Assembly (NCBI RefSeq): GCF_029433395.1
Contig: NZ_JAQTHW010000002.1
Span: 1,302,001 to 1,366,000 of the forward strand
Length of the DNA: 64,000 nt
Origin: Bifidobacterium sp. ESL0763
GTDB taxonomy: Bacteria > Actinomycetota > Actinomycetes > Actinomycetales > Bifidobacteriaceae
Direction: 5' to 3'
The position numbers were made by a program, and so were the translations under genes. Positions 50,709-60,015 of the stretch are shown here, in pieces. The notes under the pieces are model-generated. The model searched no databases and was not told where the DNA came from. It was given only the letters and a program-made list of their open reading frames with translations. Position 1 is the first letter of the stretch. Every line of letters begins with the position of its first letter.

Positions 50709-52934
50709 TCACCGACTCCGATCGGGGCGACGACGCCACCGCATGACGCCGACGCCAATGGCGAGAATGGACGCGCATGCCGCGATGATCGCCGGCGGAA
50801 CAATCGACGCGCCCGTCGCGCTCAGCGATCCCTCTCCGCCGGCATTGCCTCGGGTACCCACGCCGGCCGGCACCAGTTCCCACCGGGCCTGCAAGGTGAT
50901 GTCGGCGGTCACCGGCGTGCCGGTGAAATCGTAGGGCGTGGAAGCGCCCGCTTCGAACCAGCCGACGAAACGGTAGCCCGCGCGCGAGGGATCGGATGTC
51001 GGTTTGGTGGCATGGCCAAGGTAGTCGACGTGCTGCACCGGAACCGAGCCATCGCCATGGTTCAGGTCAAAGGTGACGTCGTATTGGTTGACCTTCCAGA
51101 CGATCCTGGCCGTCACGTCGTCATCCGGCATCGAGGCGGGGAAGCCGGACTGCCAGGAACCCGAGGCACCCACCTTGTATTCCCAGTGGTCGAAGGAATG
51201 GCCCGTGGGACCGTCCGGCATACCGGTCGTCGGAGCCGCCAACGCGTCGCCGTAGCCGTGTCGCACCTGCCCGGTCGGCAGGCTGCCGCCCGTGCCACCG
51301 GAGATGTCGTAGCTCAGATAGTGCTGGTTGACATGCCACTTGGCATACATCGTCACGTCGCTGTCGGGCACCGTCGTGCCGCCGGCACCGAACGTCCAGT
51401 CAACCAGATTGTTTGACCGGTCCCGATATTGCCAACCATCCAGGGTATGCCCCGTCCATGCCGCCAGCGACGGGCCGGAAGCCACCGTGTCGGCATAGTG
51501 CACCTGCAGGTCGTCGGGAGCCGTGCCGGCGCCCCAGCCGTTCAGGTCGAAATGCAAGGTATGGTCGTTGCCGACCAAGTGCGGGCGGAACGTGACGTCG
51601 TCGCTGGGCATCGTGGAAAGCCAGCCCGAGTTCCAGGCCCCGGAACCGACCTTATGCTCCCACGTGCCGTCGAAATAGTAATGGTTGGGCGGTGTCGGCA
51701 GGTCGGCCTGCACCGGTGCCGTGAGTGCCGAACCGGAATCATGGTCCGTGGGCGCAGGCAGGTTGCCGCCCGTGCCGCCGTTGGCATCGAAGGACACGAT
51801 CGGCTTGACCTTTTGCGTCACCGTGCCGGACAGGCCGGCCCCGGAGTTCGCGAACGCATACGACGCCTCGGTCATGCCCGGCGCGTACTGCCACTCAACC
51901 GTATGCGAACCGGCATCGTAGCGGCCGCCGGCCGGAGTGATACCGGAAATGTCAGTGACGTCCGAACCGTCGACGTTCTTCGCCGCGGGCACCTTGATCG
52001 GGCGGTCCGCGGTGGCGTCCAACGACACCGTCTGATTGTCGGCATATAGATAATCCTCTATGTGGGCGATTCCGGACAACGGCGAAAAATCGAGGATTTG
52101 ATTATTGCTCAGGCTCAACAAATTCAAGTGGGTCAGTCCGGACAACGGACGCAAATCACTGATTCGATTCCCGTCGAGCATCAAGTTTCTGAGGCTGGTC
52201 AACCCCGCCAACGGAGTCAAATCACTGATCGTGTTGGATGTACCATTGGCATTGCCGTTCAAGACCAACTTGGTCAGGTTGGTCAGGCCTGCCAGCGGAG
52301 TCAAATCACTGACCCGGTTATTAGCTAGCCCCAAGCCTTGCAAGCCTGTCAAATGCTCCAACGGACGCAGATCACTGACCTGATCGTTCTCCAACCCTAT
52401 GGTTTTGAGACTGGTCAGATGTTCCAACGGAGTCAGATCACTGATGGCGTTGTGTCCCAAGGATATTGTTTCCAGATGGGTCAGGTATTGGAACCCTTCC
52501 AGACTGGTGGCGCCGATGGGGCCAGGCGACACGTCCGTGGTGCTGTCGACCATGGCCTGGGTGAACACATCCGACGGGCTCGTCGCGCCGTTGACGACCT
52601 GCGATATGTGGGCCTGGACACCCGGATCCGGGAAACAATCGGCGATGGTGCTGGAACCCACCGTGCATGTGGAGCGCGGGCCCGCGCTCCCGGACTGGTC
52701 GCCGCGCTCCTCGGAAAGCGGCTGCCGCACACGCCGGTTCCGAGCCGTCTCCTGCCCGGTCACGGCCTTCGACCGGGACGGACTCGCGTCGGCGGGCAAA
52801 CCGACGGCCATCGCCACCTGTGGCACCATCATCGACACCGCCGCCACCAACGCGATCAGTGCGGAAAGCACCTTCCCACGCGCCTCATGGATTCGGCGGC
52901 AACCGCGCGACACAGCATCCCTCAGCCAAGCCAT
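50709..52934 (-). CDS. Internalin-like LRR cell-wall surface protein
   Basis: A 741-residue exported surface protein starting at ATG 52934 (MAWLRDAVSR). The signal peptide is long and ends near residue 45 (VAMA). Residues about 130-300 hold 22-residue internalin-type repeats such as ISDLTPLAGLTNLTKLVLNG, in about eight copies. Four InlB-type B-repeats follow (about 360-690: VSFDANGGTGG, LHFDLNGWGAG, LSYDISGGTGG, VTFDLNHGDGS). The C-terminus reads LSATGAS, a hydrophobic segment and RWRRRPDRSR, the layout of a sortase substrate with a variant LPXTG-type motif. It is therefore probably linked to peptidoglycan. Adhesion is the likely role; no ligand is known. Confidence 0.87.
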   Translation of the reverse strand: MAWLRDAVSRGCRRIHEARGKVLSALIALVAAVSMMVPQVAMAVGLPADASPSRSKAVTGQETARNRRVRQPLSEERGDQSGSAGPRSTCTVGSSTIADCFPDPGVQAHISQVVNGATSPSDVFTQAMVDSTTDVSPGPIGATSLEGFQYLTHLETISLGHNAISDLTPLEHLTSLKTIGLENDQVSDLRPLEHLTGLQGLGLANNRVSDLTPLAGLTNLTKLVLNGNANGTSNTISDLTPLAGLTSLRNLMLDGNRISDLRPLSGLTHLNLLSLSNNQILDFSPLSGIAHIEDYLYADNQTVSLDATADRPIKVPAAKNVDGSDVTDISGITPAGGRYDAGSHTVEWQYAPGMTEASYAFANSGAGLSGTVTQKVKPIVSFDANGGTGGNLPAPTDHDSGSALTAPVQADLPTPPNHYYFDGTWEHKVGSGAWNSGWLSTMPSDDVTFRPHLVGNDHTLHFDLNGWGAGTAPDDLQVHYADTVASGPSLAAWTGHTLDGWQYRDRSNNLVDWTFGAGGTTVPDSDVTMYAKWHVNQHYLSYDISGGTGGSLPTGQVRHGYGDALAAPTTGMPDGPTGHSFDHWEYKVGASGSWQSGFPASMPDDDVTARIVWKVNQYDVTFDLNHGDGSVPVQHVDYLGHATKPTSDPSRAGYRFVGWFEAGASTPYDFTGTPVTADITLQARWELVPAGVGTRGNAGGEGSLSATGASIVPPAIIAACASILAIGVGVMRWRRRPDRSR

Positions 52935-53137
52935 AAGCCCATCCTCTCCTCTGAAACGGGCATAACCATCGGAAGTGATTAGTCTTTTATCAAAAGTATA
53001 GGACACCTCTTATTGAGACACAAATAGAATTAGACAAAATATGCCAAATGGGCCGCCGGCCGAAACCGACAGCCCATGCGAGCGACAACAACGGAACGAC
53101 CCACAGACACGGCAGCCCGCCAGCCTATCCGATCCGC

Positions 53138-54496
53138 TCAGGCAACGTGCCTGCGCGCCAGGAACCAGCCCAGGGCGGCCAGGGGGACGGCGGCGAGGGT
53201 GGTGGCGATCGGCAGCAGCAGGCCGACGGAGGGACTCGAGACGTCGAGCACCATGCCCGCCAACGAGGAGCCGAGCGAACCGCCGACCGAGCCGGCGGTG
53301 GTGACCCACGAGAGGCCCTCCGTCAGCGAAGTGGGCGGCACGATGTCCTTGACGATGAGGTTGCCGGTGGCGAAGAGCGGCGAGACGAACAGGCCGGAGA
53401 CCATCGAGCAGGCGCCGAGCAGGATGAGGTTGCCCATCAGCAGGTGGCACATCACGTAGCCGCAGGTCAGCAGCGCCAGGTAGACGACCATATGGCGCCA
53501 GTTGGAGCCCTTGGGCTTCTTCGAGCCGAAGACGAACGCGCCGATGCACGAGCCGAGGGCGAACATGGCCAGCTGCAGGCCGAGGAACTGCTCGCGGCCG
53601 ATGGCCTTCATCATCGCGGTGACCGAGACGTCGAACTCGTTGAAGCTCATGTTGAAGACGACGAACACCACCAGCAGCGGGATCACGCCGGCGTAGAGCA
53701 GCACGCTCTTGGGCTTGGCGGCGTGGGTGTGCAGCACCTTGAGGCTCACGCCGTCCTCCTGCCGCTGGGTGCCCTCGGTGCCGCCGCGGTTGGCCAGGGC
53801 CTCGCGCACGTCCTCGTCGCTGGATGGGGCCGCGCCCACCGTCACGTTCTCGATGACGGGCGGCTGGGTGGCGTTGAGCGAGAAGAAGAAGGCGCCGCCC
53901 ACGCCGCAAGCGATGGCGGGCACGAAGAGCTGCGAGACCGGGCTCACCGAGGTGGCGAGGAACGCGGCGAGGATGGGGCCCAGGATGAACACCATCTCGT
54001 CGATGCCCGCCTCCAGGGCGTAGGCGGTGTCGAGCAGGTCGGCGTCGGCCGGACCGCGCAGCGCGTAGGCCCAGCGGGTGCGCACCAGGGCGCCAAAGGA
54101 GAACTGGGTGAAGCCCATGAGCACCACCAGCACGAAGAGCACGGGAATCGGCACGCGCAGCCATGCGGCGAACGCGAAGACCAGCATCGCCACCACGGAG
54201 ACCACCAGCGCGGGCCAGCCGACCTTGCGCTGCCCGAAACGATCGAAGAGACGGGCGTAGAACGGCGTGACGGCGGCGACGGCCAGGATGTAGACCGCGC
54301 TCATCGTCCCGGCGATGGTCCAGTTGTCGTACATGTGGTTGAGTGCCAGCACGATCCCGAGGCTCATCATCGAGATCGGCAGGCGCGCCACCGCCCCCGA
54401 GATGCAGAAGGACCTGGCGCCGGGTATGGAGAACAGGCGGACGTACGGCGACACGTGTTTCACCGAAGCCTCCCCACTACGTACGACAGCACTCAC
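53138..54496 (-). CDS. MFS transporter
   Basis: A major-facilitator protein of about 452 residues with twelve hydrophobic segments and a large central loop (about 190-225). The A-motif variant between helices 2 and 3 is FDRFGQRKVG. GTG 54496 follows GGGAGGGGAG and is the best start; ATG 54538 lacks a ribosome site. It resembles drug or small-molecule exporters, but the substrate is not visible. It is not in an obvious operon with the surface protein downstream. Confidence 0.82.
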   Translation of the reverse strand: MSAVVRSGEASVKHVSPYVRLFSIPGARSFCISGAVARLPISMMSLGIVLALNHMYDNWTIAGTMSAVYILAVAAVTPFYARLFDRFGQRKVGWPALVVSVVAMLVFAFAAWLRVPIPVLFVLVVLMGFTQFSFGALVRTRWAYALRGPADADLLDTAYALEAGIDEMVFILGPILAAFLATSVSPVSQLFVPAIACGVGGAFFFSLNATQPPVIENVTVGAAPSSDEDVREALANRGGTEGTQRQEDGVSLKVLHTHAAKPKSVLLYAGVIPLLVVFVVFNMSFNEFDVSVTAMMKAIGREQFLGLQLAMFALGSCIGAFVFGSKKPKGSNWRHMVVYLALLTCGYVMCHLLMGNLILLGACSMVSGLFVSPLFATGNLIVKDIVPPTSLTEGLSWVTTAGSVGGSLGSSLAGMVLDVSSPSVGLLLPIATTLAAVPLAALGWFLARRHVA

Positions 54497-54868
54497 GACA
54501 CTCCCCTCCCTTTCCTTGATGCGGCGCAATGCAGCCATGGCACCAACTTGCGAACTTGCCGGATCGACCGGCGATAATTGCCTTGATAAGACGACCGGGC
54601 CAGGGCGATCGCGATAAACGGATACCGGCCCCTCGATTGCTTATATGGCCAGTCTAGAAGCCACACTTGGACCATTGACAGCCGTGAGCATAATGACCGC
54701 ATATCCATGCAAACGGCGGAATAACGGTGTTTTCGGGCAAGTGCGGCGATGGCCGGAGAAACCGGCCGGAAGCTCCGGGAAACGGGGACGACCGACCGTC
54801 AAAAACCTAGACAGATCAATGGTTTTTGATGAATAGTGAATAAGAGAACGAAACCGCCCGGGCCGCGC
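54497..54868. other. Gene-free region between the MFS and GNAT genes
   Basis: About 370 bp. The left side should contain the MFS promoter. The right side holds a hairpin at 54799-54829 that may end the GNAT transcript. No gene or repeat array is visible. Confidence 0.5.
54799..54829 (-). terminator. Possible terminator after the GNAT gene
   Basis: TCAAAAACC (54799-54807) pairs with GGTTTTTGA (54821-54829). On the minus strand it lies 40 bp past the GNAT stop. Confidence 0.45.
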
Positions 54869-55552
54869 TCACTTGTTTGGCGACAGCACCTTCGAGGGAA
54901 TAGCTGCATAAATATACATGTCGCCCTCGCGCCCGTCGCCGGGGTGGTCCTTGCCGAGACGCTCGGCGACCCGCTTCATGCCGTGGTGGTCGAAGAAGGT
55001 CAGGTCGCATGCCGAATCGGCGTGCAGATGGAACATCGGGACCTCGAAGCGCCCGAAGGAGCGCACGGCGCGGCCGAACAGCTCGCCGCCGATGCCCTGC
55101 CCGCGCGACTGCGGGTCGACCAGCAGCAGCCCGAGCTCGCCGGGAGCGGACTTCCTGATGCGGGTCTGGCGTTCCATGGCGGAGAGAACGCGACGGGCGG
55201 CGACGATGCGCCCCAGCTCCTGATGGCCGGCGGGCGTGGAATTCAGGCGCTCGTCGATCCTCGCCAGCTGTTGGGCGATGTCGGAGAAGAGGCGGGGCTG
55301 GCCCTCGACGCGGTAGAGCGCCACACCCAGGAGCCTGCCGCCCTGACGCGCGACCACGCCACCGGTGGAGGCCCCGAGGAGATTCAGGACGAAATGGTAG
55401 GAGCGCAGCAGCGAAAGCTTCCGGTCGCCCCTCATGGCCTCGGCGTGGTTCCATGTGCCGTCGAAGAGCCGGACGATCTCGTCGACGTCGCCCCAGATGA
55501 CCGGCGCATAGATCACGTCCATCTCGATGCCGCCCTTACCGTTCCGTCGCAT
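54869..55552 (-). CDS. GNAT-family N-acetyltransferase
   Basis: A 227-residue acetyltransferase of the GNAT fold, using acetyl-CoA to modify an amine. The acetyl-CoA motif is LLLVDPQSRGQGIGGELF (about 142-159), with the RGQGIG pyrophosphate loop. A long N-terminal helical part precedes it. The start is ATG 55552 (MRRNGKGG) with AAAGGTGG close by, and an ATG ten codons on (MDVIYAPV) is also possible. The substrate is unknown. It stands alone. Confidence 0.85.
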   Translation of the reverse strand: MRRNGKGGIEMDVIYAPVIWGDVDEIVRLFDGTWNHAEAMRGDRKLSLLRSYHFVLNLLGASTGGVVARQGGRLLGVALYRVEGQPRLFSDIAQQLARIDERLNSTPAGHQELGRIVAARRVLSAMERQTRIRKSAPGELGLLLVDPQSRGQGIGGELFGRAVRSFGRFEVPMFHLHADSACDLTFFDHHGMKRVAERLGKDHPGDGREGDMYIYAAIPSKVLSPNK

Positions 55553-55808
55553 CCATCCACCTTTCACGGCGCATCCGCCTCAACCCCGGTGGCCCAAGCC
55601 CGCCGGGCGATCTCGCTGCCTCACACTTGCTGTCCCGCGCGCTGTTTCATCCACAGGCGCGCCAATACCTTGCCATATCGAATGGTTCTCAAAGAAATAG
55701 AAATACAGAGGCTCAATATAATAAACGGCTTCGATTGTTCCACCCAGAGCGCAACGGCGTGGCCCCGCAATCGTTACGGTTGGCGGGAACACGCCGAAAG
55801 CGGCCCGG

Positions 55809-58800
55809 TCAGTCGTTGTCGGAACCGGCGGGGACGCCCACGCGCAGCTCGGCGAGTATCTCGGCCTCGCCCTTGGGCTCGGCGGCGATCTGGCGGTCGC
55901 GCTCGTCGACGACGCTGACGTAATAGAGCGCCGCGTCGATCGCGTCGAGGGGCACGCCGGTGATCTTCGAGAACAGCAGGCGGTACATGTCGAGCTGGGC
56001 CAGCTTGCGCCCGACGTCCTCGCCCTTGGGCCGGCGGCCGGTCTTCCAGTCGATGATGGTGAAGCGCTTCGAAGCGTCGCGTTCGTCGAGCCCGCCGTGG
56101 AAGACGGCGTCGAGCTTGCCGTTGACGATGGTGCCGCCCAGCTGCGGGATCGAGACGACGATCTGCTGCTCGGCCGAATACGGGCGCCGCGTGGCCCAAC
56201 GGCCCTCGGCCAAGCGCCTCTGCCAGGTGAGGATGCGACGGTCCTCGGCGCTCACGTCGGCGCTGTGCCGCTCGCGTTCGTCCAGGTCGGCGAGCATCGA
56301 GGCGCGGGTCTCCGGCTGCGGACCGGCGGCCAACGCCCCGTCCGCCTCGACGCCGAGCGAGGAGGAACCGGCCGGATCCCCTGCCCCGAGACCCGTCGCC
56401 CCGCCGCCGTCGAAGGCGTTGACGAAGCGTTCGGCCCAGGCGTGGAAGCGCGTGCCGGCCTGCGCCGCCGGCGAGGCGACGTGCGGGATCGGGCGCACTA
56501 GGCCGCGCCAGTATTGCCGGGATTCCCTCTCGCTCATCGTGCCGCTTCCGGCCTGCAGCGACGTGACGTTCTGCCGCCGGCCTTGCAGCACCTGGCGGCC
56601 ACGGCGGCGCACCTGCTCGTCGAGCGCGGCGGCGGAGGCGGGCTTGCCCGCGATGCCGGCCGACCAGTCGATGGCCCCGGACTCGTCGCGGGGCACGAGG
56701 TCCCCGTCGGCCAGCAGCATCCGCGTGCGCTCGGCCAGCGATTGGCGCTGCGGGGAAGCGGCCTGGCCGCCACCGATGCCATTGCCATCTGTGTCTAGCG
56801 GGACCGCGGGGACGGTCGGTTCGGCGGCCATGTATTCGGCGGCCAGACGGACCTGACGTGCCGAGTAGTCGAGGCTGGCGCCGAGCCGCGGGCTCAGCGT
56901 GGCCGGCCAGGCCATCGTCTCACCGCCGGCCTGCTCGCGCACCGGCTCGCTCCATGCCTCGTCGACGATCAGACGCCGGTAGTCCGCGGCGCCCTCGCCG
57001 GCGAACAGGCCGTCGGGACGCGGGCAGCCGAGGGTATCGAGGCTCTGGGCGGCGGTATCGGTTTCGCCGTTGACGTCAGTATCGGTATCGGCATCCTCGG
57101 CCGCAACCGTACCGGCTTCGACGCCACCAACTTCACCGGCGCCACCGGCATCCGCGCTCTCCCCCGCCGCGATCTTGTCGTCGCGCATGCAAAGGGCGTC
57201 GCACACCTCGTCGAAGAAATTCGACGGCGCCTTGCTCCCCTTGGCGTCCGGGTCGGCGATCCTGCTCGGCGAGCTGTTGCGGCAGTAAGTGATCAGCACG
57301 TCCTCGCGGGCGCGGGTCAGGGCGACGTAGGCCAGGCGGCGTTCGTCGGCGTGCAGCCTGCGCCCGTATTCCTCGCTTTGCGACAGGTACCCGTCGCTCC
57401 CTTCGAATTCGTCGGCGTCGTCCATGGCGGCCAGGGCGCTGGCGAGGGGGCGCATGAGCCCGTTGGTCTCGTCAGCCAGGCCCTCGGCGTCTTCAATCGC
57501 GTCCAGCTGCGCCAACGGGTCTCCCCCGAGATCGGCGTCGTGCGGGAAGCGGGGCAGGATGGCGGCGTCGGCGCGCACGGGCACCGGCACGCTCGAAGGG
57601 TCGTCGAGCCAGGTCCGGGCCGTCTCATGGTATTGCGGAGCACGCCAGACACCGTCGACGGTGCCGCCGGGATGCTCCTCGTCGGCCTCGACCTTGAGGC
57701 CCTCGCCCTGGTTGCTGGGGAACGCGCCGCGCTGCATGTCGACGATGGCGACCGCGTCCCATTCCAGCCCCTTGGCCTGGTGGATGGTCATCAGCGCCAC
57801 GTCGGCCGGCTCGCCGGGCTGCGAGGCGCCGGGGTCGTCGACGCTGTCGAGGGAATCGACCCAGCTGACGAACCCGCGCAGGGTGGGCGCCGAACCTTCG
57901 GTGATCTCATGGCTATAGGTGTCGCACAGGTCGACCAACGCGTCCATCGGCGAGCGCGCCATCGTCGGCGCCAGCCCCTGCCCGCGCATCGACTGGGCCA
58001 CCACGGTGTCGACGTCGAGGCCGAGGGCGCGCACGGCGGCCCCGATGGTCTCGCTCAGTGAACGGTTCGCCGTCGCGGCCACCTGGCGCAGCACGGATCC
58101 GGCCGCCCGTATGGCCTTTAGCCCGGCCTCGCTGAACGAGCCGGCGACGGCGGGACGGGAGAGCAGTGTGTCCAGGTCCTCGTCGGCGAGCAGATCGGCG
58201 AGGAAGACCATGTTGGGCACCTGATCGCGGTGCTCGCGCACCAGCCTGGCGCGTTCCTCGCGAGTGGCGGCGTCGGGCACCACCCCGGCCTGGAGCAGGG
58301 CGCGGAAGCGGTAGTCGTCGTTGCGTCGCTGGGCGAGGCCGGCCAGGGCGTCGAGGTCCGGGCCCTCGAGGGCGAAGCGCGGGGTGGCCAGCAGCCGCAT
58401 CAGCGCGTTGGAGTCGGTGTGGTCGGCCACCACATGCAGCAGGGCGAGCACGTCGCGCACCTCGGGGCGTTCGAGCAGGGCGGAATAGCCGACGGCCTGA
58501 GTGCTCAGTCCGGCGCGTTCCAGCCCTTCGACGTAGTCGGCCATCCGGGTCTTGCCGCGCAGCAGGACCGCCACATGCGGCCGCACGTCCTCGGCGTCGG
58601 GGTCGCTTGGCGTGTGGCGGGCGATCGCGGCCTTGGCGAAGCGCGCCACGGCGTCGACCTCCTGGCCGAAGGTGTCGAAGCCGAGGGCGGCGAGCGTGCC
58701 CTCCTTCGCGTTTTCCAGGGTCTTCAGCGGCGGCACCTGCACCTCGTGCATCACCGAGCTGGACCGGCGGTCGGCGGGCTGGCGCAGCGGGGCGGTCAGG

Positions 58801-60014
58801 TCGTTGGCGGCCTCGAGCACCACGCGGGCGTTGCGGCGGGTGACGCTCAGGGCGTGGGGCGGCGTGGTGGCGTCCATGCCGAAGTCGCGCTCGAACATGC
58901 GGAACGCCCCCGGGCTCGCTCCGCGCCAGGCGTAGATGGACTGGAAGGGGTCGCCCACGGCGTTGACGGCCGAGCGGCGCGGCCCCTGCACACCGGTGGC
59001 CTCGCCGCGGTCGGGGTGGAAAAGCGCGGCGATGAGCGCGGCCTGGGTGGTGGAGGTGTCCTGGTATTCGTCGAGCAGCACGTGCGTGTAGCGGCGGCGC
59101 AGCCGTTCGCCGATCGAGGGGAAGCGCGTCACCAGGGCATAGGCCGCCACGGTGAAGTCGCTGAACTGGGCCATGTTGAGCTCGCGCTTGCGCCTCTCGA
59201 AGCATTCGACCAGGGTGAGCAGGGTCTCGCGCCGGCGGACGATGCCGCGCAGCCCGGCGGCATGGTGGAGGGCCAGGGCGTGGTAGGCCGCCTTCGCCTC
59301 GGCCATGCGGCCGCGGTATTGCTCGTCGCTCTCACGCTTCTTGCGCCGCATCTTCTTGGCGCTGGGCACCTTGGGCATCTCCCCGTCGGTCTCCTCGTCG
59401 CCGATGAGGCCGTCGATGCGTTCGATGAACGCCTGGTCCCACCGCCGCACGCGCTCGATGCCCTGCGCCACGTCGGTGCAGCCCGGCCCGATCATCGATC
59501 CGCCGATGGCCTCGGCGAGCGCCAGCAGCTGCGTGACCACCGTGGAGAAGCCGCCGAATCCCTGGCCTCGCAGCAGGTCCATGTGCTCGTCGATGACGCT
59601 GATGGCCAGCTGGCGGGCGCCCGCCTGGCTCAGCGGCTGGGCGTTCTGGTCGAAGCCGACCAGCAGGCCGTATTGGCGCACGATCGACTGGAAGAACGCG
59701 TCGTAGGTGGAGACCTCCGGTTTCAGGAACGGGTTGGCCGAGGCGCGACCGGGCCTGGCCGCGACGGCGGCGGAGACGCGGGAGAGCAGTTCGGAGGCGG
59801 CCTTGCGGGTGAAGGTGAGCCCGAGGATCCGTTCGGGGGGCACGCCCCGGCCGATCAGCGCGATGATGCGCCGGGTCATGGTGTAGGTCTTGCCCGATCC
59901 GGCGCCGGCCACCACCAGCACGTCGGCGTTGTCGTCGGCGTTGACGACGGCGGCCTGCTCGGGGCTGTCGGTCGGCTCCGGACGCTTGGTGGCGTTGGTG
60001 TTGTTGGAGGCCAT
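55809..60014 (-). CDS. UvrD-like helicase-nuclease (AdnB-like)
   Basis: A 1401-residue double-strand-break resection enzyme. The N-terminal UvrD/RecB-type motor has SPEQAAVVNA and VVAGAGSGKT (about 36-45), LGLTFTRKAASELLS (about 63) and DEYQDTSTTQAALI (about 325). Near the C-terminus is a RecB/Cas4-type nuclease: GKLDAVF, then IIDWKTGRRP (about 1320-1340). A Glu/Asp/Gly-rich linker (about 950-1000) adds length compared with mycobacterial AdnB. It starts at ATG 60014, one base past the stop of the upstream AdnA-like gene (TGATATG), so the two are coupled subunits. Such pairs replace RecBCD or AddAB in actinobacteria. Confidence 0.88.
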   Translation of the reverse strand: MASNNTNATKRPEPTDSPEQAAVVNADDNADVLVVAGAGSGKTYTMTRRIIALIGRGVPPERILGLTFTRKAASELLSRVSAAVAARPGRASANPFLKPEVSTYDAFFQSIVRQYGLLVGFDQNAQPLSQAGARQLAISVIDEHMDLLRGQGFGGFSTVVTQLLALAEAIGGSMIGPGCTDVAQGIERVRRWDQAFIERIDGLIGDEETDGEMPKVPSAKKMRRKKRESDEQYRGRMAEAKAAYHALALHHAAGLRGIVRRRETLLTLVECFERRKRELNMAQFSDFTVAAYALVTRFPSIGERLRRRYTHVLLDEYQDTSTTQAALIAALFHPDRGEATGVQGPRRSAVNAVGDPFQSIYAWRGASPGAFRMFERDFGMDATTPPHALSVTRRNARVVLEAANDLTAPLRQPADRRSSSVMHEVQVPPLKTLENAKEGTLAALGFDTFGQEVDAVARFAKAAIARHTPSDPDAEDVRPHVAVLLRGKTRMADYVEGLERAGLSTQAVGYSALLERPEVRDVLALLHVVADHTDSNALMRLLATPRFALEGPDLDALAGLAQRRNDDYRFRALLQAGVVPDAATREERARLVREHRDQVPNMVFLADLLADEDLDTLLSRPAVAGSFSEAGLKAIRAAGSVLRQVAATANRSLSETIGAAVRALGLDVDTVVAQSMRGQGLAPTMARSPMDALVDLCDTYSHEITEGSAPTLRGFVSWVDSLDSVDDPGASQPGEPADVALMTIHQAKGLEWDAVAIVDMQRGAFPSNQGEGLKVEADEEHPGGTVDGVWRAPQYHETARTWLDDPSSVPVPVRADAAILPRFPHDADLGGDPLAQLDAIEDAEGLADETNGLMRPLASALAAMDDADEFEGSDGYLSQSEEYGRRLHADERRLAYVALTRAREDVLITYCRNSSPSRIADPDAKGSKAPSNFFDEVCDALCMRDDKIAAGESADAGGAGEVGGVEAGTVAAEDADTDTDVNGETDTAAQSLDTLGCPRPDGLFAGEGAADYRRLIVDEAWSEPVREQAGGETMAWPATLSPRLGASLDYSARQVRLAAEYMAAEPTVPAVPLDTDGNGIGGGQAASPQRQSLAERTRMLLADGDLVPRDESGAIDWSAGIAGKPASAAALDEQVRRRGRQVLQGRRQNVTSLQAGSGTMSERESRQYWRGLVRPIPHVASPAAQAGTRFHAWAERFVNAFDGGGATGLGAGDPAGSSSLGVEADGALAAGPQPETRASMLADLDERERHSADVSAEDRRILTWQRRLAEGRWATRRPYSAEQQIVVSIPQLGGTIVNGKLDAVFHGGLDERDASKRFTIIDWKTGRRPKGEDVGRKLAQLDMYRLLFSKITGVPLDAIDAALYYVSVVDERDRQIAAEPKGEAEILAELRVGVPAGSDND

Positions 60015-60015
60015 A

